From contig CAWARK010000011.1 of the NCBI GenBank assembly GCA_963784415.1, positions 124,001-188,000 on the forward strand: 64,000 bases of DNA, given 5' to 3'. The stretch's first letter is position 1. Every line of letters starts with the position of its first letter. This document shows, piece after piece, positions 44,517 to 53,452 of the stretch. A model generated the notes under the pieces. That model did no database searches, was not told where the DNA came from, and saw only the letters and a list, made by a program, of their open reading frames with translations. Made by a program: the position numbers and the translations under genes. Origin of the DNA: UBA7672 sp963784415 (GTDB taxonomy: Bacteria > Pseudomonadota > Alphaproteobacteria > Caulobacterales > Hyphomonadaceae).

Positions 44517-46067
44517 TCAGCGCGTATTGCGCGGATCGGCCATGATGCGCTGCTCAAGCTGGCGCAGCTCGTCTGCCATGGCTTCGTTCGAGGCAACCAT
44601 CGCGGCGATCTTCCGGTAAGCGAAAAGCACCGTGGTATGATCGCGATCCCCGAACATCCGGCCGATCTGCGGGTAGGAGCATTTGGTCAGCTGACGGCTG
44701 AGATACATCGCATACTGGCGCGGCAGGGCGTACTGGCGCTTCCGGCAGGCGGATTCCAGCTCGTTCTTGGTGACGCCATAGGCTTTCGCCGTCACGTCCT
44801 TGATCGTATCGATGCGCGGCGCGCGCGAGGGAGCGCCGCCCATCTGCAGCTGGATCGATTTCTCGACAGCCGTACGATCCAGCGGTTTGCCGGCCAGCAC
44901 CGTGCCGCAATAGACGTTGCGGACAGCGCCGCAGAGCGCCCGGCCCGAAGCCGGCAGGCGATCGGCCAGAAGGTCGATCCACTCTTCGGTCAGGTCGAAC
45001 TCGGTATCGATCGCGGCGGCAGCCTTGGCGACGCTGTCGACACGGGCGCGCAGGATCTCGCGGCGGAGATTGCGTTCCGGCAGATCCATCTGGGCGATGA
45101 CGCCGCCATGGATCTCATCGCGCATCCGGTCGTCGAGCTGGTCGATCAGGGCCGGTGTCTGATCAGCGGCCAGCACAACCACGCCGCCATTCGCGACGAT
45201 GGCGCGCAGGTGCGAGAAGAACTCGACCAGCGTGCCCGGCTTGGAGCAGATGAACTGGAAATCGTCGAGCAGGACAACCTTGGCGCGGCGCACCAGCGTG
45301 CGCAGGTCGGAGGTGTCCTTGCGCTTCACGCCGTCGACGAACGCGACCGTGAAATCTTCCGAGCTCATGTAGAGGACGCTGCCCTCGCCCCTGGTCGAGC
45401 GAAGCGCGGCCTCGATGCCTTTCAGCAGGTGCGACTTGCCGACGCCGTGCGGGCCGACAATCGTCACGACATTGGCGGAGACGCCCGCGCCCATCGCCAG
45501 ACGGCGCGCAAGGCCGAACGCGACGCGGTTGGAATCGCCAACCATGAAGTTCTCGAGCGTCGGCGCTTCTTCGTCAGATCCACCCGAGCCGCCCGCTGGC
45601 GGGCCGAACTCGCCGGTCTCTTCGTCGAACACATCTTCGTTGCGCTGGGCCGCAGCGGCATTGTCGACACGCGCCAGCGCCATCACTTCGTTGGAGATGC
45701 GCTCGCGCGCTTCGATGCGCACGCGGCGACCGTTGCGATCAGCCTGTTCCCACGCCTGCTGGATGAAGTGGCCGTAGTCGGCCTCGACGCGCGCACGCTC
45801 ATGCTCGCTCGCGGCGGAGACAAGAATTTCGCCGTTCACTTCGGCGACGAGTTCGAGGCCAGACAGCCAGCTGTCGAACTTCACGTCGCCAAGGCGGCGA
45901 CGCAGCAGGGCGCGCGCCGTTTCCCAGATTGCCGGGATTTGATCTTGCGTGGTGTCAGCGGCCGCCTTGTTCGCATTGCCGGGGTTCGCGTTGCCGAGAT
46001 CGATCGCGCGCGGAGCTCCGCCGGCGCCGCCAGGCGAGAAACGGGTGGTGTTTTGTTTATTGATCAT
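44517..46067 (-). CDS. dnaA: chromosomal replication initiator protein DnaA
   Basis: A 516-aa AAA+ initiator. Domain I is at the N-terminus (WETARALLRRRLGDVKFDSWLSGLELV); a longer linker (domain II, about 120-175) follows. The AAA+ core has Walker A GPHGVGKSHLLKGI and Walker B VVLLDDFQFI, and the domain IV DnaA-box signature is GDRDHTTVLFAYRKI. It opens the origin as an ATP-bound filament. ATG 46067 opens a short Gln/Asn/Thr-rich leader. It is the first gene of the block, with rpsT upstream in the same direction. Confidence 0.98.
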   Translation of the reverse strand: MINKQNTTRFSPGGAGGAPRAIDLGNANPGNANKAAADTTQDQIPAIWETARALLRRRLGDVKFDSWLSGLELVAEVNGEILVSAASEHERARVEADYGHFIQQAWEQADRNGRRVRIEARERISNEVMALARVDNAAAAQRNEDVFDEETGEFGPPAGGSGGSDEEAPTLENFMVGDSNRVAFGLARRLAMGAGVSANVVTIVGPHGVGKSHLLKGIEAALRSTRGEGSVLYMSSEDFTVAFVDGVKRKDTSDLRTLVRRAKVVLLDDFQFICSKPGTLVEFFSHLRAIVANGGVVVLAADQTPALIDQLDDRMRDEIHGGVIAQMDLPERNLRREILRARVDSVAKAAAAIDTEFDLTEEWIDLLADRLPASGRALCGAVRNVYCGTVLAGKPLDRTAVEKSIQLQMGGAPSRAPRIDTIKDVTAKAYGVTKNELESACRKRQYALPRQYAMYLSRQLTKCSYPQIGRMFGDRDHTTVLFAYRKIAAMVASNEAMADELRQLEQRIMADPRNTR

Positions 46068-46490
46068 GGCCCCTCATCTACCCTTTTAAGTCGATGCCCT
46101 CCTTGTCTTTTCGGACACAAAAAGTCCTCGTCGGCTCCAGCCCCGGAGCCGCAGAACGTGTTCGAACGAAGGATGGGTTACTCGCTACAGAGTTGAGTTT
46201 TTGTCCCAACGAGGCGAGCCGTCAACCGACTCATCTGCCGCAGCTGACGAATTATTTTTCACAAATCTGTCGTCGCAAGTCTTGCCACTGGATTCATTGA
46301 ACTACTTGCCGACGACCCGCAGAAAGCCGCGACTTTGTCGCACAATGACCATTACGCCACCGTCAGAAATTGTCCGCACACGGATCAATTCTGGAACGCG
46401 AAAAGTCGCAACGCGTGACGCGCTGCGACTTCGGAATTCAACTGCGAAGCAGGATAGAAAGCAACCCCGAAATTCCGGGGGCGGGGCCTA
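46068..46490 (-). promoter_or_regulatory. dnaA upstream region with two GANTC sites
   Basis: This 423-bp AT-richer gap separates dnaA from rpsT and should contain the dnaA promoter. Two GANTC sites (CcrM methylation type) lie at 46228-46232 (GACTC) and 46291-46295 (GATTC). No 9/9 or 8/9 match to the DnaA box TTATCCACA is seen; the best are TTTTTCACA-like and TTGTCCGCA-like, each with two mismatches. It is therefore not a convincing origin. Confidence 0.55.
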
Positions 46491-46757
46491 TTAGGCGGCA
46501 ACGCCTTTGACGCGGGCAGCGAGGCGGGAGACTTTCCGCGAGGCCGTGTTCTTGTGCAGCACGCCGACGGTCACGCCGCGCATGATTTCCGGTTCGGCAG
46601 CCTTGAGGGCGGTGATCGCAGCTTTCTGATCGCCTGCCGCAACGGCTTCCTCAACCTTCCGGATGAAGGTGCGGATGCGCGACTTGCGCGACTTGTTGAC
46701 CTCGGTCCGCCGGGCGATCTTGCGCACCATTTTCTTGGCGGATTTCGTGTTGGCCAT
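46491..46757 (-). CDS. rpsT: 30S ribosomal protein S20
   Basis: An 88-aa basic protein, the normal S20 length. It begins MANTKSAKKMVRKIARRTEVNKSRKSRIRTFIRKVEEAV and ends with the S20 pattern GVLHKNTASRKVSRLAARVK. It binds 16S rRNA at the 5 prime and 3 prime minor domains. It is upstream of dnaA in the same direction, an arrangement typical of alphaproteobacteria. Confidence 0.98.
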   Translation of the reverse strand: MANTKSAKKMVRKIARRTEVNKSRKSRIRTFIRKVEEAVAAGDQKAAITALKAAEPEIMRGVTVGVLHKNTASRKVSRLAARVKGVAA

Positions 46758-46918
46758 TGGTCTTCCAAGCTCCGTTTGCCCTGGCCCCGAGCGCTACCGC
46801 CGGGATTTTGGGGAGCGGCCTCTTATCAGCGTCGCCAGAGGCGGTCAATTCGGGTGACGCACGATTTCGCGCAATACCCGAAAGACCGCCTGAATCCGGC
46901 CTTTCTCAAGCGCCCGTG

Positions 46919-47695
46919 TCACTTGTTCTTGAACGCGGCGGGCCGCTTGTCGACGAAAGCCGCCATCCCTTCCTTCTGGTCCTCGGTGCCGAACATCGAG
47001 TGGAAAAGCCGCCTTTCGAACTTCAGGCCCTGGCTCAGCGTGGTTTCATAGGCCGCGTTGACCGTTTCCTTGGTCATCATGGCGATCGGCAGGGAGGCGG
47101 CGGCGATCTTCTGCGCAGCCTTCCTGGCCTCCTCCATCAGCTTGTCGGCCGGCAGCACGCGCGAGGCGAGGCCCGCCCGCTCTGCTTCCGCTGCGTCCAT
47201 CATGCGCCCGGTCAGACACATCTCCATCGACTTCGACTTTCCGACCAACCGGGTGAGACGTTGCGTGCCGCCAATTCCCGGCATCACGCCAAGATTGATC
47301 TCCGGTTGGCCGAACTTCGCGGCCTCCGACGCCAGGATGAAATCGCACAGCATCGCCAGCTCGCACCCTCCCCCCAGCGCAAACCCGTTCACAGCAGCGA
47401 TGATCGGCTTGCGGAAGGCCGAGATCGTCGTCTCGAACGCTGCAAACATGTCGTTGAGGTAGACGTCCATATAGCTCTGCGGCGCCATCTCCTTGATGTC
47501 CGCTCCCGCCGCAAACGCGCGGCCGGCGCCCGTGATGATCACGCAGCGGATGCTGGCGTCCTTCGCCCATGCGTTGAGCTGGTCGCAAACTTCCGCACAG
47601 AGCTTCGATGACAGCGCATTCAGCGCTTCAGGCCGGTTGAGCGTGATGATCCCCACCGGGCCATCGGTCTCGATCAGCAGCGTTTCATAGGCCAT
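46919..47695 (-). CDS. enoyl-CoA hydratase
   Basis: A 258-aa crotonase-fold enzyme hydrating trans-2-enoyl-CoA in fatty-acid oxidation. Markers: AFAAGADIKEMA (oxyanion hole), the catalytic Glu-bearing NGFALGGGCELAMLCDFILAS and PEINLGVMPGIGGTQRLTRLVG with the second Glu. ATG 47695 has GGAG six nt upstream; ATG 47701 is an alternative. It lies upstream of rpsT-dnaA, as in many alphaproteobacteria. Confidence 0.94.
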   Translation of the reverse strand: MAYETLLIETDGPVGIITLNRPEALNALSSKLCAEVCDQLNAWAKDASIRCVIITGAGRAFAAGADIKEMAPQSYMDVYLNDMFAAFETTISAFRKPIIAAVNGFALGGGCELAMLCDFILASEAAKFGQPEINLGVMPGIGGTQRLTRLVGKSKSMEMCLTGRMMDAAEAERAGLASRVLPADKLMEEARKAAQKIAAASLPIAMMTKETVNAAYETTLSQGLKFERRLFHSMFGTEDQKEGMAAFVDKRPAAFKNK

Positions 47696-47719
47696 CAGCA
47701 TCTCCTCTTCCCGACCTTA

Positions 47720-48292
47720 CTAGACCTCGGGAAGACTGAGTTCCACCCGGCTTGCGCCTGCCGCGCCCAATCGGTCGAACAGGTCGATCACGAGCGCGAT
47801 ATCCAGCGACCCGAAATCAATCAGGGCGATCGTCGTCGCGCCCTCGACGACAGGATCGGAGATTTCGTGCGCAACCCCGAGCAGGCTTTGATTATCGGCG
47901 CCGCCACGCTCGCTGAAAGCCTCTTCGAACCAGTCGGCCAGCACTTTGGCCGCCGCCTGCGCCTCGCAATCGACCGCGATCCGGGCATTGTCCCAGGTGA
48001 AGGGTGATATGACGACCGTCAGCCCCGCGCCCGTAAACGAGGCCGGCTCGAACTGCAGCATCCGGTCAGCCGAAAGCGTCGTCGGCGTCAGCGTGTCGCC
48101 CACCATCACCAGCACGTCGCAGCGCGCGCCCGTGTCGAGCGCGCCTTCGCGCACGACATCGCCCTGGGCATTGAGAAGCGCGGGTTCGACGATGAACGTG
48201 CGGCTTTCCGCGCGTAGCGCGTCCAGCGCCTCCCCGAAAATTCCCAGATAGTGCGAACGGATCGCGGACAACAGCTCAACAAGGTCGCTCAA
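47720..48292 (-). CDS. hypothetical cytosolic protein
   Basis: A 190-aa acidic protein without a signal peptide. Notable segments: ESRTFIVEPALLNAQGDVVREGALDTGARCDVLVM, GLTVVISPFTWDNARIAVDC and the C-terminal TIALIDFGSLDIALVIDLFDRLGAAGASRVELSLPEV. I do not recognise the family. It is upstream of and co-directional with the enoyl-CoA hydratase gene (24 bp gap) and may be transcribed with it. Confidence 0.65.
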   Translation of the reverse strand: MSDLVELLSAIRSHYLGIFGEALDALRAESRTFIVEPALLNAQGDVVREGALDTGARCDVLVMVGDTLTPTTLSADRMLQFEPASFTGAGLTVVISPFTWDNARIAVDCEAQAAAKVLADWFEEAFSERGGADNQSLLGVAHEISDPVVEGATTIALIDFGSLDIALVIDLFDRLGAAGASRVELSLPEV

Positions 48293-48326
48293 GCGCGCAT
48301 CCGTGGAATGGAGTTGGGTAGCCAGT

Positions 48327-48722
48327 TTACTCTGGCAAACGCGAAGAGGCGAGCTTCACGACGAGCTCGAACTGGACGCGCACGGGATCACTGGAACGCG
48401 GCTCGCGAACAGTGATCGTCAGCCGCTCATTCTCTCGCGCGAAGACCAGCCCGGACTGGCCATCGGCCTGCTTCCAGCCGAGCGAAGGAAGCGTCGCGAC
48501 GTAAAAGGTCGAGATGGCGGTTGAGCCGACCTGTCCTTCGGCGACTGTCTGCACAACGCGGCCCTGGTCGCTCTCGAACACCACGGGCTCGGGCTTTTCG
48601 GAGAGACCCGCAACCAGCGGCACGTCATCGATTGCGCGCAGGAATTCCGTCGCATGCGCCGGCATGGCCGCACACACGACGAAGGCGATGCTCAAACCCG
48701 CGCTGGCGATCCGTCTCAACAA
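48327..48722 (-). CDS. secreted hypothetical protein
   Basis: A 131-aa protein with signal peptide (cleavage after AAMPAHA). The mature part FLRAIDDVPLVAGLSEKPEPVVFESDQGRVVQTVAEGQV ... STFYVATLPSLGWKQADGQSGLVFARENERLTITV resembles small secreted beta-rich proteins of unknown role. TTG 48722 is chosen because GGGAG lies six nt upstream and it yields a clean signal peptide; the longer open frame to 49133 overlaps the yifB start and is antisense. It lies upstream of, and co-directional with, the gene at 47720. Confidence 0.6.
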   Translation of the reverse strand: MLRRIASAGLSIAFVVCAAMPAHATEFLRAIDDVPLVAGLSEKPEPVVFESDQGRVVQTVAEGQVGSTAISTFYVATLPSLGWKQADGQSGLVFARENERLTITVREPRSSDPVRVQFELVVKLASSRLPE

Positions 48723-48896
48723 CAGCGTCTCCCGATAGGCCCACGACAACAGCGAGAGTCTCGGCGTGTTTGCGTTAACGGGCAAACAATCGGCCTGCGC
48801 TCGCGAAGTTGTTCTTGAAATGTTCTTTAGGAATGGTAAACAGACCTCGACGGCCTCCAGATTGGGTTGGGGACCAAATACGGCTTGGGGCGGGCC

Positions 48897-50448
48897 ATGA
48901 TCAGCCGCATCACCACTTTTGCGTTCGAGGGCGTCGATGCACGCCCGATCGACGTGCAGGTGCAGCTGTCGGGCGGCGCCAACGCCTTCAACATTGTCGG
49001 CTTGCCGGACAAGGCCGTGGGCGAAAGCCGCGAGCGTGTGCGCGCCGCTTTCTCGGCGCTGGGCCTGTCTCTGCCGCCCGAGCGCACGCTGGTGAACCTC
49101 GCGCCCGCCGACCTGCCGAAGGAAGGCAGTCACTACGATCTCGCCATCGCGCTTGCGATCCTCGCGGCCATCGGCGCCATCCCGCGCGACAGTCTCGAAG
49201 GCGTCGCGGCGATCGGCGAACTCGCGCTCGATGGCGGCCTCGCACAGACCGCCGGCGCCCTTCCCGCCGCGATGGCTGCCGAAGGCCTCGAGATGGCGCT
49301 CGTCTGCCCCGCCGCGTGCGGTGCAGAGGCGGCGTGGTCAGGCGGCACAGTGCTCGCCGCGCCCAACCTCATCACGCTGGTCAACCATTTCAACGGCACG
49401 CGACCGATCATGCCCGCGAAGTCCGGGCCTGCTTGCTGAAACGCCACCGCCTCCCGACCTGCGCGACGTGAAGGGACAGGAAGGCGCCAAGCGCGCACTC
49501 GAGATCGCGGCTGCCGGCGGCCACAATCTCCTGATGATCGGCCCGCCGGGCTCTGGCAAATCCATGCTGGCGCAGCGCATGCCCGGCCTGTTGCCGCCGC
49601 TATCGGCGCGCGAACTTCTCGAAGTCAGCCAGATCCATTCGATCGCGGGCCTGCTGGAACGCGGCCAGCTTTCGCGCACCCGCCCCTTCCGCGCGCCGCA
49701 CCATTCCGCCTCGATGCCAGCCCTGGTCGGCGGCGGCATCCGCGCCAAGCCGGGCGAAGTGTCGATGGCCCATCATGGAATCCTGTTCCTCGACGAGCTG
49801 CCGGAATTCACGGCGCAGGTTCTCGATAGCCTCCGGCAACCGCTGGAGAATGGCGAAGCCGTGATCTCGCGCGCCAACCGCCATGTGCGCTATCCCTCGC
49901 GCTTCCAGCTCATCGCGGCGGCCAACCCGTGCAAGTGCGGCGGCGGTCCCGGCGCCTTCGCGTGTCGCAAGGGGCCATCCTGCCAGGCCAATTATTTCGC
50001 GCGAATCTCCGGCCCCTTCCTTGATCGCATCGACCTTTTCGTCGACGTCGCTCAAGTCACCGCAACCGACCTCGCCCTGCCCGCGCCAGCCGAAGGCACA
50101 GCGGAGGCCGCGGCCCGCGTCGCAAAGGCGCGCGACATCCAGCTCAAGCGCTATGGCGAGAGTGACGCCCGCCGCCGCGCCATCAACGCCGATACGCCCG
50201 GCTCGGAGATCGAAGCGCTGTGCCGTCTCGATGACAGCGCCCGCGCCCTCGTCGCCAAAGCCGCCGAGCAGATGGCGCTGTCAGCCCGCGCCTATTACCG
50301 CGTCCTCAAGGTCGCGCGCACGATTGCCGATCTGGATGGCGCTGCCCACGTCGCCCGCGTCCACGCCGCCGAAGCGCTGACCTATCGCTTTCGTCCAGCG
50401 ATACCGGCCCGCCCATCCGCCGGCGGACAACCGGGCCTCGTCTACTGA
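48897..50448 (+). pseudogene. yifB: YifB family Mg chelatase-like AAA+ ATPase (ComM), frameshifted
   Basis: Reads as one YifB/ComM ATPase across a frame change at GGG 49425-49427; dropping one G restores AKSGLLAETPPPPDLRDVKGQ. N-terminal domain: MISRITTFAFEGVDARPIDVQVQLSGGANAFNIVGLPDKAV. AAA+ core: Walker A GPPGSGKSMLA, Walker B ILFLDELPEF, then the zinc-like NPCKCGG. The C-terminal helical domain ends SARAYYRVLKVARTIADLDG. ATG 48897 is the normal start. ComM-type proteins promote branch migration of integrated DNA in natural transformation. The gene is probably intact in the organism. Confidence 0.9.
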
Positions 50449-50481
50449 CGTGAGTCTGCCGAACCCGATCTGGAGGATGCG

Positions 50482-51085
50482 GTGAGCGAGGCAATTGCAG
50501 TTCTTGGCGCCAACGGGGTCTATGCCCGCCACCTGTTGCCGCGCCTCGCGGCCGAAGGTCATCGCGTCATCGCCATCGTGCGGAGGCCCGAAGCCGCGGG
50601 CGCCGCGCATGCGTGTGGCGCCGAAGTCAGGATCGCGGACATCTTCAACTCTGAGTCCCTGACAGCCGCCCTGCATGAAGCATCCATCGCCATTAATCTC
50701 GCGACCTCTCTTCCCGGACCAAGCGGGCGTGGAGACTTCGACGCCAACGATCGCTTGCGCGCGCAAGGAACAGCGACATGGGTCGCCGCCTGCAGCACCG
50801 CAGGCGTTGCGCGCGTGATCCAGCAAAGCATCGGCATGATCTGCGCGTCTGGCGATGCGACCTGGACCGACGAAACGCAGCCGGGCGTATCCTCGCGACA
50901 CAGGCTAGAGCAGCCTCCTCCCTCGACTGGCTCATCCCGGCCTTTTCTAAGGGCGGTCACTCGCACATATCGCCGACATGGCGCGCGCCACTGTTGCAGC
51001 AATCAGGGCGTGGAATTCGCGCAAGACGTTTATCGTATCGAACGCACCGGTCCTGCGGCGCGACCGTCTCCACGTCGAAGACTGA
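50482..51085 (+). pseudogene. remnant of a NAD(P)-dependent epimerase/dehydratase
   Basis: An N-terminal Rossmann segment (IAVLGANGVYARHLLPRLAAEGHRVIAIVRRP, about 140 residues) is in one frame. It then passes through a second frame (GRILATQARAASSLDWLI) and a third (AHIADMARATVAAIRAWNSRKTFIVSNAP), where the last matches the usual ending of an atypical SDR domain. About 100 residues of the normal middle and end are missing. Unlike the other broken genes here, this has a real deletion, so it is a true pseudogene. It ends just before gshB. Confidence 0.7.
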
Positions 51086-51102
51086 CGGGCGGGATCCGTC
51101 GC

Positions 51103-52047
51103 CTAGCCGACCTTCCTCTCGACCGCATCCCACATCGCGGCGACCGCATCGATGCCAGAGAGGTTCCTCAACGCCCGCGCGCCTGTGGGCGAGGTCACGT
51201 TGATCTCGGTCATCATGCCGCCGATCACATCGATGCCGACAAAGATCAGGCCTCGCTTCTTCAGCTCCGGCCCGATGCGCGCGCAGATTTCGCGCTCGCG
51301 TGGAGACAGGTCTGTCGCCTCGGCCTTGCCGCCGACGACGAGGTTGGACCGGATCGCGCCGACCGGCGGGCGGCGATTGATGGCGCCAACCGGTTCGCCA
51401 TCAATGATCAGGATACGCTTGTCGCCTTCGCTGACGGCCGGAAGGAAAGCCTGCGCGATGAAGGGTTCGGGAACCATCTTGTTGAACAGGTCCACAATCG
51501 CTTCGAGATTTCCATCGTCGCGCCCGAGCTTCAGGACGCCATTGCCGCCATGCCCATGCAGCGGCTTCAGCACGATATCGCCATGCTGCGCGCGGAATTC
51601 CTGCACGCGCCTTACATCTCGCGTGATCAGCGTCGGCGGCTGCAGGTCGGGAAACATCAGCGGCAGAACTTTTTCTGGCGACGACCGCACGCCCGCCGGA
51701 TCGTTCACGACAAGCGTATCCGCACTCACAAGTTCAAGCAGGTGCGCCGCAGTGATGTAGCCCATGTGAAACGGCGGATCCTGCCGCATCAGAACGACAT
51801 CGACATCCTTGCGCAGGTCAAGGCGAACCGCCGCGCCGATCTCCGCATGCGGCGTCTTGCCGGGAAACACTTTCGCCGGGCGCGCCCACGCGAACACGTC
51901 GCCGCTGTCATAGGACAGGTCGCCGACGCCATAGACCCATACCGCGTGGCCCCGGCGCTGCGCCTCTTCGATCATCATGAATGTCGAGTCGCCAGCCGGG
52001 TTAACGGCCTCCAGCGGGTCCATCTGGACGGCGATGCGTAGTGACAT
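51103..52047 (-). CDS. gshB: glutathione synthase
   Basis: A 314-aa ATP-grasp enzyme joining gamma-glutamylcysteine and glycine. N-terminus SLRIAVQMDPLEAVNPAGDSTFMMIEEAQRRGH is the family start; other marks are MRQDPPFHMGYI, ATP-grasp loop KPLHGHGGNGVLK and metal-binding EINVTSPTG near the C-terminus. Normal length. It is followed, in the opposite sense, by an epimerase remnant. Confidence 0.97.
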   Translation of the reverse strand: MSLRIAVQMDPLEAVNPAGDSTFMMIEEAQRRGHAVWVYGVGDLSYDSGDVFAWARPAKVFPGKTPHAEIGAAVRLDLRKDVDVVLMRQDPPFHMGYITAAHLLELVSADTLVVNDPAGVRSSPEKVLPLMFPDLQPPTLITRDVRRVQEFRAQHGDIVLKPLHGHGGNGVLKLGRDDGNLEAIVDLFNKMVPEPFIAQAFLPAVSEGDKRILIIDGEPVGAINRRPPVGAIRSNLVVGGKAEATDLSPREREICARIGPELKKRGLIFVGIDVIGGMMTEINVTSPTGARALRNLSGIDAVAAMWDAVERKVG

Positions 52048-52148
52048 GGGAAGACTCCGGCGAAGTCATCCCTACCTAGGTGGCGCGGCGACCTCTAGCA
52101 ATGCGGCGCGCGAATGAATGGGGTGGGGTCAGTTCCGAAGCGGCGGCC

Positions 52149-52937
52149 CTAAAGCGGCGGAAGCGGCGAACTTTGCAACCCCGACGTGTTGCCATTCGAC
52201 CCCGGTGGCGGTGTCGCCCCCGGCGCGTAGGGGTCGCCATACTGGCCGCGTGTCACAGGCTGGCTTTGCGGCGGTACGATCGGCGCAGGCTTGGGCGCGC
52301 TCGGCGCAATGCTGATGGCGCCCTGCGTGTTGTCGAGCGCGACCGGCTGTCCCTGTTGGTCGAGCGTCGGCGCAGCGGCCACGCTGATATCCGGCGGCGG
52401 GGAGCCACGCTCGCGCATCTTCACATAGGAGACGACGCGCTTGACGCCGCTCACCACGCTGGCGTGCTCGGCGGCGCGGCGCAGCTCGTCCTCCGAGCGC
52501 GCAAGACCCAGCAGATAGACCACGCCTGAATGGACCTGGATGTTGTAGTTCGTACCCTTGATGTCGTCGTCGGCGATCAGGCGCGCGCGGATCTGCTCGG
52601 TGATCCACGCATCGTTGAGATCGCGTCCCATGTCCCAGTATTCGATCTGCAGCTCGTTCGCGACTTCGTCGACCGCATTGGTGAGCCAGGCGATGCGCTC
52701 GGCTTCCTTGCGGTCCGCCTCGCTGGCCACCCGCCCCGACAGGAGGACGAAGCGATCAACCACCGCGACATCCACTTCCATGAATTTGCCGCTGAACCCC
52801 GCCGCGCCCAGCAACCGCGTCTTGATCTCGGTCGCCGCGCTGCCGTCGTCCAGAGATTCGCCAAAGGTGCGATCCGACAGGCATCCGCCCAACAGGGGCG
52901 CTGCAAGCAGCAGGCAGGCGATCAGGCGCGCAGTCAT
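52149..52937 (-). CDS. BON-domain lipoprotein (OsmY/DolP-like)
   Basis: A 262-aa lipoprotein (lipobox LGGC, Cys about 19). Two BON domains follow: about 30-105 (TEIKTRLLGAAGFSGKFMEVDVAVVDRFVLLSGRVASEADRKEAERIA) and about 110-180 (ITEQIRARLIADDDIKGTNYNIQVHSGVVYLLGLARSEDELRRAAE). A Pro/Gln-rich tail of about 70 residues ends the protein. The role is probably outer-membrane integrity, as for DolP. ATG 52937 is chosen over 53009 because it places the signal at the start. It is upstream of gshB in the same direction. Confidence 0.9.
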   Translation of the reverse strand: MTARLIACLLLAAPLLGGCLSDRTFGESLDDGSAATEIKTRLLGAAGFSGKFMEVDVAVVDRFVLLSGRVASEADRKEAERIAWLTNAVDEVANELQIEYWDMGRDLNDAWITEQIRARLIADDDIKGTNYNIQVHSGVVYLLGLARSEDELRRAAEHASVVSGVKRVVSYVKMRERGSPPPDISVAAAPTLDQQGQPVALDNTQGAISIAPSAPKPAPIVPPQSQPVTRGQYGDPYAPGATPPPGSNGNTSGLQSSPLPPL

Positions 52938-53071
52938 GTTGGCTCCGTCCAATTCGGGGTCGTCACGTACAGTCAGTTTGGCAGTCAGTTTGGCCCCTAC
53001 CCGCCTCATGCGGCGAATTTCAGGCGCAGGTGAAGTCTTCTACACGTTCCCACAGCAGCGTGAAAACCGCG

Positions 53072-53452
53072 TCAATTCTGCGCCCGCCACGCATCCCGCA
53101 TGTGACGCGGCAACCGCCCGGGCGCCAGCAGCACCGCATCGAACCGCCACAGCAGGTCCTGCATCCCCCGCCGCCGGGAAGCCCACTGGTTCGCCGCCTC
53201 CTCCAGCCGCGCGCGCAATTGCGGCGTCACCGCCTCCAGTGCGAGCGCGCGCGTACGCCGCGATTTCACTTCGATGAAGACGACCATCCGTCCCTTGCGC
53301 GCCACAAGGTCGATCTCGCAGGCGGGCATGCGCGCGCGGCGATCGAGGATGCGATAGCCCTTCAGCTGCAGCCACAGCGCAGCGGCCGTCTCGGCGCGTC
53401 GTCCGGCCTGCTCGCGCAGCCGCCTCTGCCTGCCGCCATCAGCCTTCTTCAT
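53072..53452 (-). CDS. yraN: YraN family (UPF0102) nuclease-like protein
   Basis: A 126-aa YraN family protein with a restriction-endonuclease-like fold. The metal-binding core CEIDLVARKGRMVVFIEVKSRR gives the D-x(n)-ExK pattern. Further marks are LRARLEEAANQWASRRR and LWRFDAVLL. ATG 53452 (MKKADGG) is chosen; it overlaps rsmI by 14 bp. Next to rsmI and an LpoA-like gene as in many proteobacteria. Confidence 0.92.
   Translation of the reverse strand: MKKADGGRQRRLREQAGRRAETAAALWLQLKGYRILDRRARMPACEIDLVARKGRMVVFIEVKSRRTRALALEAVTPQLRARLEEAANQWASRRRGMQDLLWRFDAVLLAPGRLPRHMRDAWRAQN

Noticed and set aside
46068..46490. Chromosomal origin between dnaA and rpsT
   Set aside because: No DnaA box matches better than 7 of 9 bases and no 13-mer array is seen. 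Related bacteria keep oriC near hemE. Kept only as the dnaA promoter region.
48723..49133. Long N-terminal extension of the secreted protein ending at 48327
   Set aside because: It runs antisense to the yifB start and lacks a start codon with a ribosome site. The TTG at 48722 gives a clean signal peptide.
50482..52041. A 519-aa plus-strand frame continuing from the epimerase through gshB
   Set aside because: Only its first part is protein-like. From about 51100 it is antisense to gshB, which is a full, conserved gene.
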